Source: Chitinophagaceae bacterium
GTDB taxonomy: Bacteria > Bacteroidota > Bacteroidia > Chitinophagales > Chitinophagaceae
Assembly: GCA_019638615.1 (NCBI GenBank)
Contig: JAHBTL010000052.1
Span: 1-34,962, forward strand
DNA: 34,962 bases
Reading direction: 5' to 3'
The notes below the pieces were generated by a model. It searched no databases and had not been told where the DNA came from. It saw only the letters and a list, made by a program, of their open reading frames with translations. How positions within the stretch are numbered: position 1 is the first letter of the stretch; each line of letters begins with the position of its first letter. Below are positions 1 through 7,892 of the stretch, one piece after another. The position numbers and the translations under genes were made by a program.

Positions 1-25
1 CGCCTCCAAAAACTTCGACATTTTA

Positions 26-262
26 CCGTGAGTGAAACTCACGGCTATTCAAACCTGCCTGCCGCAGGCACGGTTCAAGTCCGCCCGTGCCGGTACGGAC
101 GGGCTCTCCGGGCTTAACTTGACGGCTATGGTGAGACCTGCCCGACTGCGCCATTCAGGCGGGCATCAACCGGTAGCGGGCTCTATAGGTGGGTGTCACC
201 ACCCGCCTGCGAAAAATATTTAGATTGCCCTCACCCCTTTGTTCCTCCCTCCACAAAGTGGA
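26..262. repeat. Cluster of short palindromes in left-edge spacer
   Basis: The 406 bases before the first gene hold no convincing coding region. They carry several short inverted repeats. CCGTGAGT at 26-33 pairs with ACTCACGG at 37-44. TGCCTG at 56-61 pairs with CAGGCA at 65-70. GGGTG at 191-195 pairs with CACCC at 200-204. An imperfect hairpin centred on ACAAAGTGG lies near 250-257. The GC-rich look differs from the neighbouring genes. These resemble dispersed intergenic repeats of Bacteroidota genomes, but I cannot assign them to a named family. Confidence 0.5.
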
Positions 263-406
263 GCAGGGAGTGATAGTGCGAAAATTTGAAATGCACGCAC
301 TGGTGTTGGAAATGATGAAGTCATTTTTGACATCAGAAAATACCATGCAGCAGGAAACTGTAACTATTGAGAAATATATAAAAGGCCTTACGCTCGCTAA
401 TTCCAT

Positions 407-1645
407 CTATTCATTGATCTTCATTTCCAGTGCTTCGATAATGTTGTTAAGCTTACCTATCCCCGGCATCAGTTCACTGCATCTTTGCGCCCATGCCAAT
501 GCATCTTTTAGCGCCTGCTTTTCCGTGGAGGGTAAATGTGTAAATGCGTCTGCCGCTTCGTATAAAGGGCTGTATATTTCCCTGGAATAAATATTTATCC
601 AAAATTCTCTTTCTTCTTCAAACGCAGCCATTTTTGCACTGTCCTTTTCTCCGCTTATAACTGATTGCATCTTCTCGGCCCTCCGTTTATCTTCCCTGCG
701 AATGCTGTCAACCGGTATGGAAAGGAGCCCGTCGGTATGGAGATAGCCAGCCTTTTTTATCAGATCATAGTCCCTGACCAAAACGCCGTATTTCAAATCT
801 ATGCGGTTTAGTAACGTTCTTTCTCCCTTACCCAAACCATCTAATTTATCAGCAAATTTTCTTAACGTTACATATTCCGGCAATCTCTTTTCTGACAGAG
901 CGGTACCGCCCCATGTCCGGACTATTCTGTCGAATAAGAAATCGGTAAGTTTAGCCTTAGATGCTGCTGTCAGTTGGTCGTAATGATTGATAAAATATGC
1001 CGAGAATGCAGTTTGTGTTCCTGGCATATATTTTAAGAGGTATAGGAGTGTGGAATCCTGCCGGAGTTGCTCGTCAGTCAGCATGTTAAAATAGGCATCC
1101 AGCACCTCTCCGTTATTCACCTGCATTTCCGCCAGACGGTTAAGATAGAGACGCAGAAACGAAGAATCGCGATTGCCTTCATCGAAGATCTGTTTCATTT
1201 TACCCAGGTTATTGGGGTCGGCGTCCTGTTTTTTCGCTTCCTGAACCAGCCCCATAAAACCAGCCTCATCTCTTTCTCCCGTATGTTTATAAATAAGATA
1301 ACCGCTACTGTTTACAAACAAAAAAGTAGGATAAGCGCTCACTTCATATTTTCTGGCAATATCCACCCCTTCTCCTTTTTCGGCATCAATTTTATAATTC
1401 AGAAATGCTTCATTGTACTTTTTGCCAACGGCCTGCTTGGTGAATATAAATTTCTCCATGTATATGCAGGGGCCGCACCAGTCGGTAGATATGTCAATGA
1501 AGATCATTTTATCAGCTTTCCCGGCTGTCTTGAGCGCTTCCTTCCAGGAGCCTTCATAGAATTGTATACCTTTGCCTGCGTTTGTTTGCGCCAGTAAGGT
1601 TATTACGAAAACAGTAGCAAAATAAAGAGAAATGATTTTTTTCAT
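407..1645 (-). CDS. Exported thioredoxin-family protein
   Basis: A 412-residue protein. Residues 1-23 look like a signal peptide (basic start, hydrophobic core, then AQTNAG), so the protein probably acts in the periplasm. A thioredoxin fold occupies about residues 25-145. The redox motif WCGPC has its cysteines at 57 and 60, and the cis-proline stands in the AYPTF segment at 106. This is the DsbD-gamma/thioredoxin_7-like type, with a likely role in disulfide reduction or exchange. The remaining 270 residues are helical and charged and match no domain I recognise. I chose the ATG at 1645 over the in-frame TTG one codon upstream because MKKI is the normal start of a signal peptide. The gene stands alone, on the same strand as the GH16 gene. 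The redox fold is secure; the substrate is unknown. Confidence 0.85.
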   Translation of the reverse strand: MKKIISLYFATVFVITLLAQTNAGKGIQFYEGSWKEALKTAGKADKMIFIDISTDWCGPCIYMEKFIFTKQAVGKKYNEAFLNYKIDAEKGEGVDIARKYEVSAYPTFLFVNSSGYLIYKHTGERDEAGFMGLVQEAKKQDADPNNLGKMKQIFDEGNRDSSFLRLYLNRLAEMQVNNGEVLDAYFNMLTDEQLRQDSTLLYLLKYMPGTQTAFSAYFINHYDQLTAASKAKLTDFLFDRIVRTWGGTALSEKRLPEYVTLRKFADKLDGLGKGERTLLNRIDLKYGVLVRDYDLIKKAGYLHTDGLLSIPVDSIRREDKRRAEKMQSVISGEKDSAKMAAFEEEREFWINIYSREIYSPLYEAADAFTHLPSTEKQALKDALAWAQRCSELMPGIGKLNNIIEALEMKINE

Positions 1646-1679
1646 CAATGGAATCTTTTAGTGTGTTTGTGCTGTCGCG

Positions 1680-1729
1680 GTGCGAGGCGTCCTCGCCTCG
1701 CACGATATTGTTGTCGCCAAAGGCGACAA
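1680..1729. repeat. Two adjacent perfect hairpins between trx-like and GH16 genes
   Basis: GTGCGAGGCG at 1680-1689 pairs perfectly with CGCCTCGCAC at 1694-1703 around a TCCT loop. TTGTCGCC at 1711-1718 pairs with GGCGACAA at 1722-1729 around AAA. They follow the GH16 gene on the minus strand and could stop transcription, but no T-run follows either arm in that direction. A dispersed palindromic repeat is at least as likely. Confidence 0.5.
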
Positions 1730-1775
1730 GAAAGAGGTTCGCTATCATTCATTTGTTTCAATGTTACCCGGAAAC

Positions 1776-2564
1776 TCATTCTTCAAACTCATAAAACCTC
1801 ACCCAGTCAATTTCCATTTCAACGGGCAGATCGGCAGGATCAATTTCACCTACCCAGCTGCCACCGAGCTGCATATCCAGCAGCAGGTAATATTTGTACC
1901 GATCAAAAGGAAATTGTCCTTCTTTGTCTGTTTGAATGCGGGGGTAAGCAAAGGTTCTTTTATTGTTGATAAAGAACACCAAACTGTCGCGATGCAATTC
2001 TACCGCATACGTGTTAAAGTCGTTGGGGTTGATCGGTCCGGTAGCGCCTTGTTTGGGCTCCTTCATTTTGAGCGCATATGTGTAATGTGAGTGCACTGTT
2101 TGATATGCGATGCTGTCAAAGTTCAACCTTTCCATGATATCAATCTCTCCGCCATCGGGCCATCCCATGTCTTGCGACAGTAGCCAGAAAGCAGGCCATG
2201 CTCCCGTTGCGCCATTGAGCTTTGCGTGTATCTCAAGACGACCAAAGCCAAAACCTACTTTATCTTTTGTGTATATACCTCCCGTTAAATACCTGGCAGT
2301 ATCATCGGGCAGGCTATGATTTATGATACCACGCAAAATCATTTTTCCGTCGCGCAAAGCATAACAGGAATCAAAATCGCTCATATATTTTTGCCACTCC
2401 GGCGTTCCTCTTGGTATTTTAGACCACCGGGTACTGTCAAAAGAGCCGGTTTGATTAAAGTTCTCCTCCCATTTTAAAACGGTTTTTTGAGCACGCTTTT
2501 GTACGGAACAAGCCATACAAAATAAAAATCCGCCGGCTAATGCATATAAACTGAATGTTTTCAT
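1776..2564 (-). CDS. Glycoside hydrolase family 16 lipoprotein
   Basis: A 262-residue GH16 protein, the family of beta-1,3/1,4-glucanases, laminarinases and related enzymes. The catalytic signature EIDIME is intact: E140 (nucleophile), D142 and E145 (acid/base). Typical flanking features are present, with WPAFWLL before the motif and the C-terminal strand IDWVRFYEF. The N-terminus MKTFSLYALAGG is followed by a short hydrophobic stretch and a cysteine at 19, so it is probably a lipoprotein facing the periplasm or cell surface. I placed the start at 2564, 21 codons inside the longest frame, because it sits right before this signal. Its 5' end diverges from mlaE. The exact polysaccharide cannot be read from sequence. 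Confidence 0.87.
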   Translation of the reverse strand: MKTFSLYALAGGFLFCMACSVQKRAQKTVLKWEENFNQTGSFDSTRWSKIPRGTPEWQKYMSDFDSCYALRDGKMILRGIINHSLPDDTARYLTGGIYTKDKVGFGFGRLEIHAKLNGATGAWPAFWLLSQDMGWPDGGEIDIMERLNFDSIAYQTVHSHYTYALKMKEPKQGATGPINPNDFNTYAVELHRDSLVFFINNKRTFAYPRIQTDKEGQFPFDRYKYYLLLDMQLGGSWVGEIDPADLPVEMEIDWVRFYEFEE

Positions 2565-2669
2565 ATCCTGCAATTTAGTGTTCCTGAAGATTGTGAATGA
2601 TTCTACCTCTGATTCTTTGAAGGCCATCCGGCAGAATCGTGTATCAAAATATCAATATTAGCTGACAAC

Positions 2670-3530
2670 ATGGGGAAAAAAATCCACTTTTTTAATACTA
2701 TTTTGTTTAAAATTTCCGGAACGCTTTTAGAATTACAGCAGGTATTTATGAAGTCAAACCCACGTACGTACATAATTTCCAAAAAGCTAGACGGTTTTTT
2801 CAGCGATGTGTATGCTATTATGAGTTTTATAGGGAAGTTCTTCAGGGAGCTGGGCCCGCCTTATGAATGGAGGGAAATTATACGGCAATGCTACATGGTG
2901 GGCTGGAAATCGCTGCCCCTTATATCTGTAACCAGTTTTGTGGTTGGAATCGTGTTTACCAAACAGTCGCGGCCCTCATTGTCTGAATTTGGCGCTACCT
3001 CATGGTTGCCATCACTGGTAGCCATCGCTATTTTCAGGGCACTGGCCCCTTTGGTTACAGCACTGATCGCCGCCGGTAAAGTAGGATCGAATATAGGCGC
3101 TGAATTGGGATCGATGCGGGTAACCGAACAGATCGACGCGATGGAAGTCTCCGCCACCAACCCATTTAAATTCCTGGTAGTCAGCCGCGTGTTAGCCACC
3201 AGTTGCATGCTCCCGATCTTAATGTTTTACATGGCATTCATCAGCATGATAGGCGCCTATCTTAATATACTTGTGAATGAAGACACCAGCTTTTCGGCTT
3301 TTTTTATAAAGGCGCTGGAAAAGATCACCTTTCTTGACTTTTTTTCTTCGCTCATAAAAACAATTGTTTTTGGGTTCAGCATCGGCATTATAGGATGCTA
3401 CCAGGGATACAATGCCACACAAGGTACCCAGGGAGTGGGGCGTGCCGCCAATTTTGCGGTAGTAACTTCCATGTTCGTTGTTTTTATTGAAGAAATTATA
3501 GCCGTACAAATTACAAGCTGGTTCAGGTAA
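2670..3530 (+). CDS. mlaE: MlaE-family ABC transporter permease
   Basis: Membrane subunit of an MCE/Mla-type lipid transporter, which moves phospholipid between the inner and outer membranes. The 286-residue protein has about five hydrophobic segments and the family core: the LAPLVTALIAAGKVGSNIGAELG stretch (residues about 130-152), then RVTEQIDAMEVSATNPFKFL. The C-terminus ends with the usual amphipathic segment. The first 26 residues are longer than in most family members. An internal ATG at 2748 is an alternative start, and without a clear ribosome site I cannot decide between them. It is followed after 3 bases by the ATPase gene and then by the MCE-domain gene, so the three form one operon. 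No mlaB or mlaC homologue is next to it. Confidence 0.9.
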   Translation: MGKKIHFFNTILFKISGTLLELQQVFMKSNPRTYIISKKLDGFFSDVYAIMSFIGKFFRELGPPYEWREIIRQCYMVGWKSLPLISVTSFVVGIVFTKQSRPSLSEFGATSWLPSLVAIAIFRALAPLVTALIAAGKVGSNIGAELGSMRVTEQIDAMEVSATNPFKFLVVSRVLATSCMLPILMFYMAFISMIGAYLNILVNEDTSFSAFFIKALEKITFLDFFSSLIKTIVFGFSIGIIGCYQGYNATQGTQGVGRAANFAVVTSMFVVFIEEIIAVQITSWFR

Positions 3531-3533
3531 TAT

Positions 3534-4313
3534 ATGCATAAAAAAACACGACATACCAATATACAGGATCAGCACGCTGATATCATGATCAGGGATCTTC
3601 ATAAATCTTTTGGAGCCAATACCGTTTTAAAAGGGGTGAACCTGGATGTATTCAGGGGTGAAAATGTGGTGGTGCTGGGGAGGTCTGGAACCGGCAAATC
3701 TGTATTGATCAAAATAATTGCAGGGTTGCTTAAGCCCGATAGCGGAACAGTAGTTGTGCTGGGTAAAAATGTTCCTGCGCTGGATGATAAGGAACTGCTG
3801 CAGTTAAGATTGAAGATAGGATTTTCATTTCAGAGCAGTGCCTTGTACGATAGCATGACCGTTAAAGAAAACCTTGAATTTCCGTTACTGCGCAATTCAA
3901 GAAATCTTACAAGGGCGGAGATAAATACCCATGTGGAAGAAGCACTGGACGCTGTGGGGTTAAAACAAACGATCCTTCAATATCCTTCAGAGCTATCGGG
4001 CGGGCAACGCAAACGGATTGGTATTGCACGAACGCTCATCATGCGCCCGCTGATCATGTTGTACGATGAGCCGACAGCAGGGCTGGACCCCATTACAAGT
4101 GTAGAGATCAACAACCTGATCAATGAAGTGCAGGAACGTTATAATACTTCTTCTATCATTATTACACACGACCTTACCTGCGCTAAGGCAACCGGCGACA
4201 GGGTGGCAGTTTTGCTGGACGGAAGCTTTATACGAACCGGGAGCTTTGAAGAAGTATTTGCAACCCGGGATGAAAGGATAACCAGTTTTTACAAATATAA
4301 TTTTATTAACTGA
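3534..4313 (+). CDS. mlaF: Mla-type ABC transporter ATP-binding protein
   Basis: A 259-residue ABC ATPase that powers the MlaE permease. Walker A is GRSGTGKS (about residues 53-60), the signature is LSGGQRKR, and Walker B is LIMLYDEPTAGLDP followed by the switch histidine in IIITHD. All catalytic elements look intact. The first 17 residues (MHKKTRHTNIQDQHADI) extend before the usual start of the fold at MIRDLHKSFG. That internal methionine is a possible alternative start, but the ATG used here lies 3 bases after the mlaE stop, which favours translational coupling. The stop overlaps the start of the next gene in TGATG. Confidence 0.93.
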   Translation: MHKKTRHTNIQDQHADIMIRDLHKSFGANTVLKGVNLDVFRGENVVVLGRSGTGKSVLIKIIAGLLKPDSGTVVVLGKNVPALDDKELLQLRLKIGFSFQSSALYDSMTVKENLEFPLLRNSRNLTRAEINTHVEEALDAVGLKQTILQYPSELSGGQRKRIGIARTLIMRPLIMLYDEPTAGLDPITSVEINNLINEVQERYNTSSIIITHDLTCAKATGDRVAVLLDGSFIRTGSFEEVFATRDERITSFYKYNFIN

Positions 4314-5314
4314 TGGAAGCACAGAAAAACAGGAAAGCGGTCATTACCGGGATATTTGCGGCGATAGGCATTGCTATATTTATAACAGGTATATTTACAC
4401 TCGGCGGACAACAAAAAGTATTTGTAAAATCTGTAAATGTTTTTGCGGTTTTTGATGATGTAAGCGGCTTGCAGCAGGGCAACAATATCTGGTTTTCGGG
4501 AGTGAAGATCGGTATAGTGAAGAAAATAGAATTCTATAACAGTTCGCAGGTGAAGGTAACGCTGCATATAGAAGAAAAAGCGCGGGAATTCATACGGACG
4601 GACGCGAAAGCCAAGATCGGTTCGGATGGACTGATCGGCAACAAGATCATCGTTATTTATGGTGGCAGTCCCTCTGCGCCGGCTATAGAAGGCGGAGAAA
4701 ACCTGGCAGTTGAAAAAACGGTGAGCACGGATGATATGTTTGCTACTTTACAGGAAAGCAATATGAACCTGATTGATATTACCCGCAATATTAAAGCAGT
4801 GAGCAAGCAACTGGCAGACGGACAGGGAACATTAGCCGCTTTATTAAATGAGCGTACGTTGTATAATGAGCTGACCAGCATGATGGCATCTTTAAAACGG
4901 GCGGTTAATAACAGCGAAAAGCTTACGGCAGGCATAGCGGATTACAGCACCCGGCTTCAAACGCCGGGCACACTGGCTTCAGATCTTGTGAGCGACACGA
5001 CCATTATTCCCGGGCTGAGGCAAACCGTTCAACAATTAAACATAGCATCTTCGGCAATAGTAGCATTAAGCAATAACATAAAAGACGCCACGCATGCGTT
5101 AAGCGACAGCAACAATACTGTTGGCGTTTTATTGCACGATGAAAAAGCAGCCGCTGATCTGCGGGCCATCCTTGCCAACCTGAACACCGGCAGCAAAAAG
5201 CTGGATGAAAACCTGGAAGCCCTGCAGCATAATTTTCTATTACGTGGTTTCTTCCGTAAAAAAGCAAAAAGAGAGGCCAAAGCCGTGCGGGATAGTATAA
5301 AAATGAGCCGATAA
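4313..5314 (+). CDS. mlaD: MlaD-family MCE domain protein
   Basis: A 333-residue substrate-binding component of the Mla-type lipid transporter. One transmembrane segment near residues 10-29 anchors it in the inner membrane. The MCE domain follows at about 38-115 (FDDVSGLQQGNNIWFSGVKIG) and forms the lipid-binding ring in known homologues. The rest is long, helical and rich in Asn, Ala and Leu, as expected for the coiled C-terminal part of this family. Its start overlaps the mlaF stop by one base, so all three subunits should be made from one transcript. A weak hairpin, GATAACC/GGTTATC at 5310-5327, overlaps the stop codon. It lacks a T-run, so I do not call it a terminator. Confidence 0.9.
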   Translation: MEAQKNRKAVITGIFAAIGIAIFITGIFTLGGQQKVFVKSVNVFAVFDDVSGLQQGNNIWFSGVKIGIVKKIEFYNSSQVKVTLHIEEKAREFIRTDAKAKIGSDGLIGNKIIVIYGGSPSAPAIEGGENLAVEKTVSTDDMFATLQESNMNLIDITRNIKAVSKQLADGQGTLAALLNERTLYNELTSMMASLKRAVNNSEKLTAGIADYSTRLQTPGTLASDLVSDTTIIPGLRQTVQQLNIASSAIVALSNNIKDATHALSDSNNTVGVLLHDEKAAADLRAILANLNTGSKKLDENLEALQHNFLLRGFFRKKAKREAKAVRDSIKMSR

Positions 5315-5434
5315 CCAAGCGGTTATCTTACGCCGGCGCTCGTACCGTTAAAAATACAATTGCTTTTCCTATTATGATTCAATTTAAAGTATACATAAAC
5401 CCTACCCGAAGCAGTGCGTTTTTCTGAAAAAAAT

Positions 5435-5464
5435 TTTGCTGGAAATTTTGAACGCTTATCTTTG
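5435..5464 (+). promoter_or_regulatory. Predicted promoter of tRNA-Val
   Basis: A consensus Bacteroidota -7 element, TATCTTTG, lies at 5457-5464. A TTTG at 5435-5438 stands 18 bases upstream as a -33 element. The tRNA starts 36 bases after the -7 box, which leaves room for a short 5' leader. This is the only promoter I can see that could serve the tRNA and the array behind it. Confidence 0.7.
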
Positions 5465-5500
5465 CACTCCCAATTAAAACGGGGAAGTTCTACACATATC

Positions 5501-5575
5501 GGGAGCATAGCTCAGTTGGTTCAGAGCATCTGCCTTACAAGCAGAGGGTCCGCGGTTCGAGCCCGTGTGCTCCCA
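5501..5575 (+). tRNA. tRNA-Val (anticodon TAC)
   Basis: A complete cloverleaf can be drawn. Acceptor GGGAGCA (5501-5507) pairs with TGCTCCC (5568-5574), with discriminator A at 5575. The D-arm stem is GCTC/GAGC. The anticodon arm is TCTGC-CTTACAA-GCAGA, with anticodon TAC at 5536-5538. The T-arm is CGCGG-TTCGAGC-CCGTG at 5551-5567, with one G-T pair. CCA is not encoded. A consensus promoter lies upstream and an intrinsic terminator starts 11 bases downstream. Its 3' half is copied several times in the array that follows. Confidence 0.96.
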
Positions 5576-5585
5576 CAGATGAACT

Positions 5586-5617
5586 GGTTTTGATTATTGC
5601 TATCAAAACCTTTTTTT
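5586..5617 (+). terminator. Intrinsic terminator of tRNA-Val
   Basis: GGTTTTGAT (5586-5594) pairs perfectly with ATCAAAACC (5602-5610) around a 7-base loop and is followed by seven Ts. It begins 11 bases after the tRNA and ends three bases before the ATG of the first GIY-YIG copy, so that ORF lies beyond the terminator. Confidence 0.9.
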
Positions 5618-5620
5618 ATT

Positions 5621-5862
5621 ATGTGGACTTTTTACATTCTTTACTCTGCCGGTCTTGACAAATACTACATTGGCTGCACTGGTGATGAGTTGCAGCAACG
5701 GCTTCGCAGGCATAATACTAAGCACAAAGGATTTACCGGGACAGTTAATGATTGGATAGTTGTGTATACTGTAGTTTTTGCAATGATAGTAAACTGGTGG
5801 CCTTGAACGTAAAACGGCAAGAGCTGGGAAAAGCAGGGATAGGTTGAAGGAAGTTTTTCATT
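5621..5862 (+). pseudogene. GIY-YIG nuclease copy 1 (3' part decayed)
   Basis: The first 149 bases match intact copy 4 (YILYS and KYYIG motifs present). After GTGTATAC the sequence diverges with substitutions and indels. The reading frame ends at 5806 after 61 codons with VVFAMIVNWWP, before the ERERQVK segment that should hold the metal-binding glutamate. Recognisable remnants of that lost part (AGAGCTGG, AAAGCAGGGATAGGTT) continue to about 5850. I call it a pseudogene because the catalytic end is missing. The sharp change from perfect to poor identity suggests that the 5' part was refreshed by recombination. Confidence 0.85.
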
Positions 5863-5935
5863 GATGTGGGGTCTAGAGATCCCCAGCCTTGCTGGAGGTC
5901 CTCCATGTCTGGGTTCGTGTGGCATCTATTAGATA
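5863..5935 (+). repeat. Decayed tRNA 3'-half tail of unit 1
   Basis: This stretch lies where units 3 and 4 carry the tRNA-like tail. It keeps CCAGC-CTT-GCTGG at the anticodon-arm position, then GAGGTCC and TTCGTGTGGC in place of the T-arm and acceptor strand. The T-arm no longer folds. Identity to tRNA-Val is low, so the assignment rests on position and the retained hairpin. Confidence 0.5.
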
Positions 5936-5945
5936 ATATGGAACT

Positions 5946-5977
5946 GGTTTTGATTATTGCTATCAAAACCTTTTTTT
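5946..5977 (+). terminator. Copy of tRNA terminator before GIY-YIG copy 2
   Basis: The same 9-bp hairpin (GGTTTTGAT/ATCAAAACC) and T7 run as behind the tRNA, three bases before the copy 2 start codon. It would end transcripts coming from unit 1. Confidence 0.8.
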
Positions 5978-5980
5978 ATT

Positions 5981-6295
5981 ATGTGGACTTTTTACATTCT
6001 TTACTCTGCCGGTCTTGACAAATACTACATTGGCTGCACTGGTGATGAGTTGCAGCAACGGCTTCGCAGGCATAATACTAAGCACAAAGGATTTACCGGG
6101 ACAGTTAATGATTGGATAGTTGTGTATACCGAAGTTTTTACTGATAAAACTGCGGCTCTTGAACGGGAACGGCAGGTTAAGAGCTGGAAAAGCAGGGATA
6201 GGTTAAGAAAGCTTATTGATGGTTCAGAGCATCCCGCTTCCAAGGAGGGTAATAATGGTCCACAGGTTCGCCCGTGTGCTCCTAACAGATTATGA
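5981..6295 (+). CDS. GIY-YIG nuclease, copy 2 (with tRNA-tail read-through)
   Basis: A 104-residue single-domain GIY-YIG protein. The fold signature is YILYS (residues 5-9) and KYYIG (14-18). The conserved arginine is in LQQRLRRHN and the catalytic glutamate in [21 protein letters not shown]. This is the short UvrC/URI-like class, a DNA nicking or cleaving fold. The first 82 or so codons match copy 4. The end differs: the tail lacks the usual stop, so translation runs through tRNA-derived sequence and adds about 20 residues (ASKEGNNGPQVRPCAPNRL). I start at the ATG (5981) right after the terminator. The longer TTG-started frame would begin inside the hairpin. No own promoter is visible. Confidence 0.8.
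   Translation: MWTFYILYSAGLDKYYIGCTGDELQQRLRRHNTKHKGFTGTVNDWIVVYTEVFTDKTAALERERQVKSWKSRDRLRKLIDGSEHPASKEGNNGPQVRPCAPNRL
6221..6291 (+). repeat. Diverged tRNA 3'-half tail of unit 2
   Basis: It begins with GGTTCAGAGCATCCCGC like units 3 and 4. It then departs (TTCCAAGGAGGG, an inserted AATAATGG) before rejoining at CAGGTTCGCCCGTGTGCTCC, which resembles the T-loop and acceptor strand. It lies inside the reading frame of copy 2. Confidence 0.6.
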
Positions 6296-6331
6296 AAACC
6301 TGGTTCTGTAGATTTCCGTCAAGTATCGTGC

Positions 6332-6630
<299 letters not shown>

Positions 6631-6640
6631 CAGATGAACT

Positions 6641-6972
<332 letters not shown>

Positions 6973-6982
6973 CAGATGAACT

Positions 6983-7014
6983 GGTTTTGATTATTGCTAT
7001 CAAAACCTTTTTTT
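6983..7014 (+). terminator. Copy of tRNA terminator before GIY-YIG copy 5
   Basis: Fourth perfect copy of GGTTTTGAT/ATCAAAACC plus T7, three bases before the copy 5 start codon. Confidence 0.85.
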
Positions 7015-7017
7015 ATT

Positions 7018-7191
7018 ATGTGGACTTTTTACATTCTTTACTCTGCCGGTCTTGACAAATACTACATTGGCTGCACTGGTGATGAAATGCTGCAACGACT
7101 TCACAGGCACAATACTACTGTAAAAAGACTGATTAAAAAGCCTGAAAATATTTTAATAAAGATAGCAAAAATACTACCTTTATACAGCTAA
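7018..7191 (+). pseudogene. GIY-YIG nuclease copy 5 (3' truncated)
   Basis: The first 67 bases match copy 4. From 7085 it differs at many positions (GATGAAATGCTGC against GATGAGTTGCAGC), and from about 7113 homology is lost. The frame closes after 57 codons with an unrelated lysine-rich end. The glutamate-bearing helix is missing, so nuclease activity is unlikely. It is the last unit and has no tRNA-like tail. The hicAB pair begins 20 bases after its stop, so insertion or deletion associated with hicAB probably removed its end. Confidence 0.8.
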
Positions 7192-7210
7192 TCAAATATG
7201 AGCCCTTTAC

Positions 7211-7390
7211 ATGAAATCGAGCGAATTGCATAGGTTAATCCTTCGGAATGAGTGGAAGCACATAAGAACAACTGGCAGCCACTATATTTACGAAAAAGAA
7301 GGCAAAACCTACCCCGTTCCGTATTACGGCACAAAAGAAGTGGGAAAAGGGCTGGAAAAGAAAATCAGAAAAGAGATGAGGTTGAAATAA
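7211..7390 (+). CDS. hicA: HicA-type mRNA interferase toxin
   Basis: A 59-residue protein found by reading the + strand between the array and hicB. It has the full HicA (YcfA) layout: MKSSELHRLILRNEW at the start, the double-stranded-RNA-binding-like core with the catalytic histidine at 24 in RTTGSHYIY, then VPYYGTKEVGKGLEKKI. HicA proteins are usually about 60 residues, so it is complete. In the family the toxin cleaves mRNA and tmRNA, and HicB inhibits it. The gene is followed after 26 bases by hicB on the same strand, the common hicA-hicB order. A TACCTTTA at about 7174-7181 resembles a -7 box and could be its promoter. Confidence 0.9.
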   Translation: MKSSELHRLILRNEWKHIRTTGSHYIYEKEGKTYPVPYYGTKEVGKGLEKKIRKEMRLK

Positions 7391-7416
7391 CCTTATTGTT
7401 TGAATACTTACAAGTT

Positions 7417-7797
7417 ATGAAACAGATTAAGATCATCATTGAGCGAAGCAAAAACGCCTATTCTGCCTATGCTGAAAATGTGGATGGAGTTGCCGGCATG
7501 GGTGATACCGTTGATGAGGCAAAGAAAGGGGCACTGGAAGCCATTGAAATACAAAAGGAACTTGGCAATTTGAAAGCAGGCAACTATGAAATAGTATATA
7601 AGTTTGACATGCAAAGCATGCTGAACCATTATAAAAAAATATTTTCACTGGCTGCTCTTGAACGTATTACAGGCATTGATCAAAAATACCTGCAGCATTA
7701 CTCATCCGGATTAAAAAAACCCAGGCCGGAGCGCCTGAAAAGAATTGAAAAATCGCTGCACAACCTGGGTGCAGAGCTGATGGCTTTGGAACTGTAA
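7417..7797 (+). CDS. hicB: HicB-type antitoxin
   Basis: A 126-residue antitoxin. The N-terminal HicB half-RNase-H fold covers about residues 1-55 (IIIERSKNAYSAYAENVDGVAGMGDTVDEAKKGALEAI). A C-terminal helix-turn-helix at about 75-125 (ALERITGIDQKYLQHYSSG, KRIEKSLHNLG) probably binds the operon's own promoter. The start at 7417 gives the normal family N-terminus MKQIKIIIE. The much longer upstream frame would overlap hicA and is an artefact. Toxin neutralisation and autorepression are inferred from the family. Confidence 0.9.
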   Translation: MKQIKIIIERSKNAYSAYAENVDGVAGMGDTVDEAKKGALEAIEIQKELGNLKAGNYEIVYKFDMQSMLNHYKKIFSLAALERITGIDQKYLQHYSSGLKKPRPERLKRIEKSLHNLGAELMALEL

Positions 7798-7892
7798 ATT
7801 TTGATGAACGCTTAAAATTGTTTCAGTCTCGCCGTTTCGACAGGGATTTATATATATCCGCACTCACTCTACCTGTGTGCAATATTAATGAA

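Noticed and set aside
32-223. 63-aa plus-strand ORF at the left edge
   Set aside because: Its sequence is made of palindromic repeat DNA with odd composition and has no upstream promoter or family match I recognise.
1067-1597. Plus-strand 176-aa ORF opposite the thioredoxin-like gene
   Set aside because: It is antisense to a gene with clear motifs and has no family features of its own.
5310-5327. Terminator after mlaD
   Set aside because: The 7-bp hairpin overlaps the stop codon and lacks a T-run.
5665-5925. Minus-strand ORFs across the GIY-YIG copies
   Set aside because: They are repeated shadows of the plus-strand genes and encode no recognisable protein.
7252-7416. Long N-terminal extension of hicB
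   Set aside because: It overlaps hicA in another frame and is not HicB-like; the family start is the ATG at 7417.
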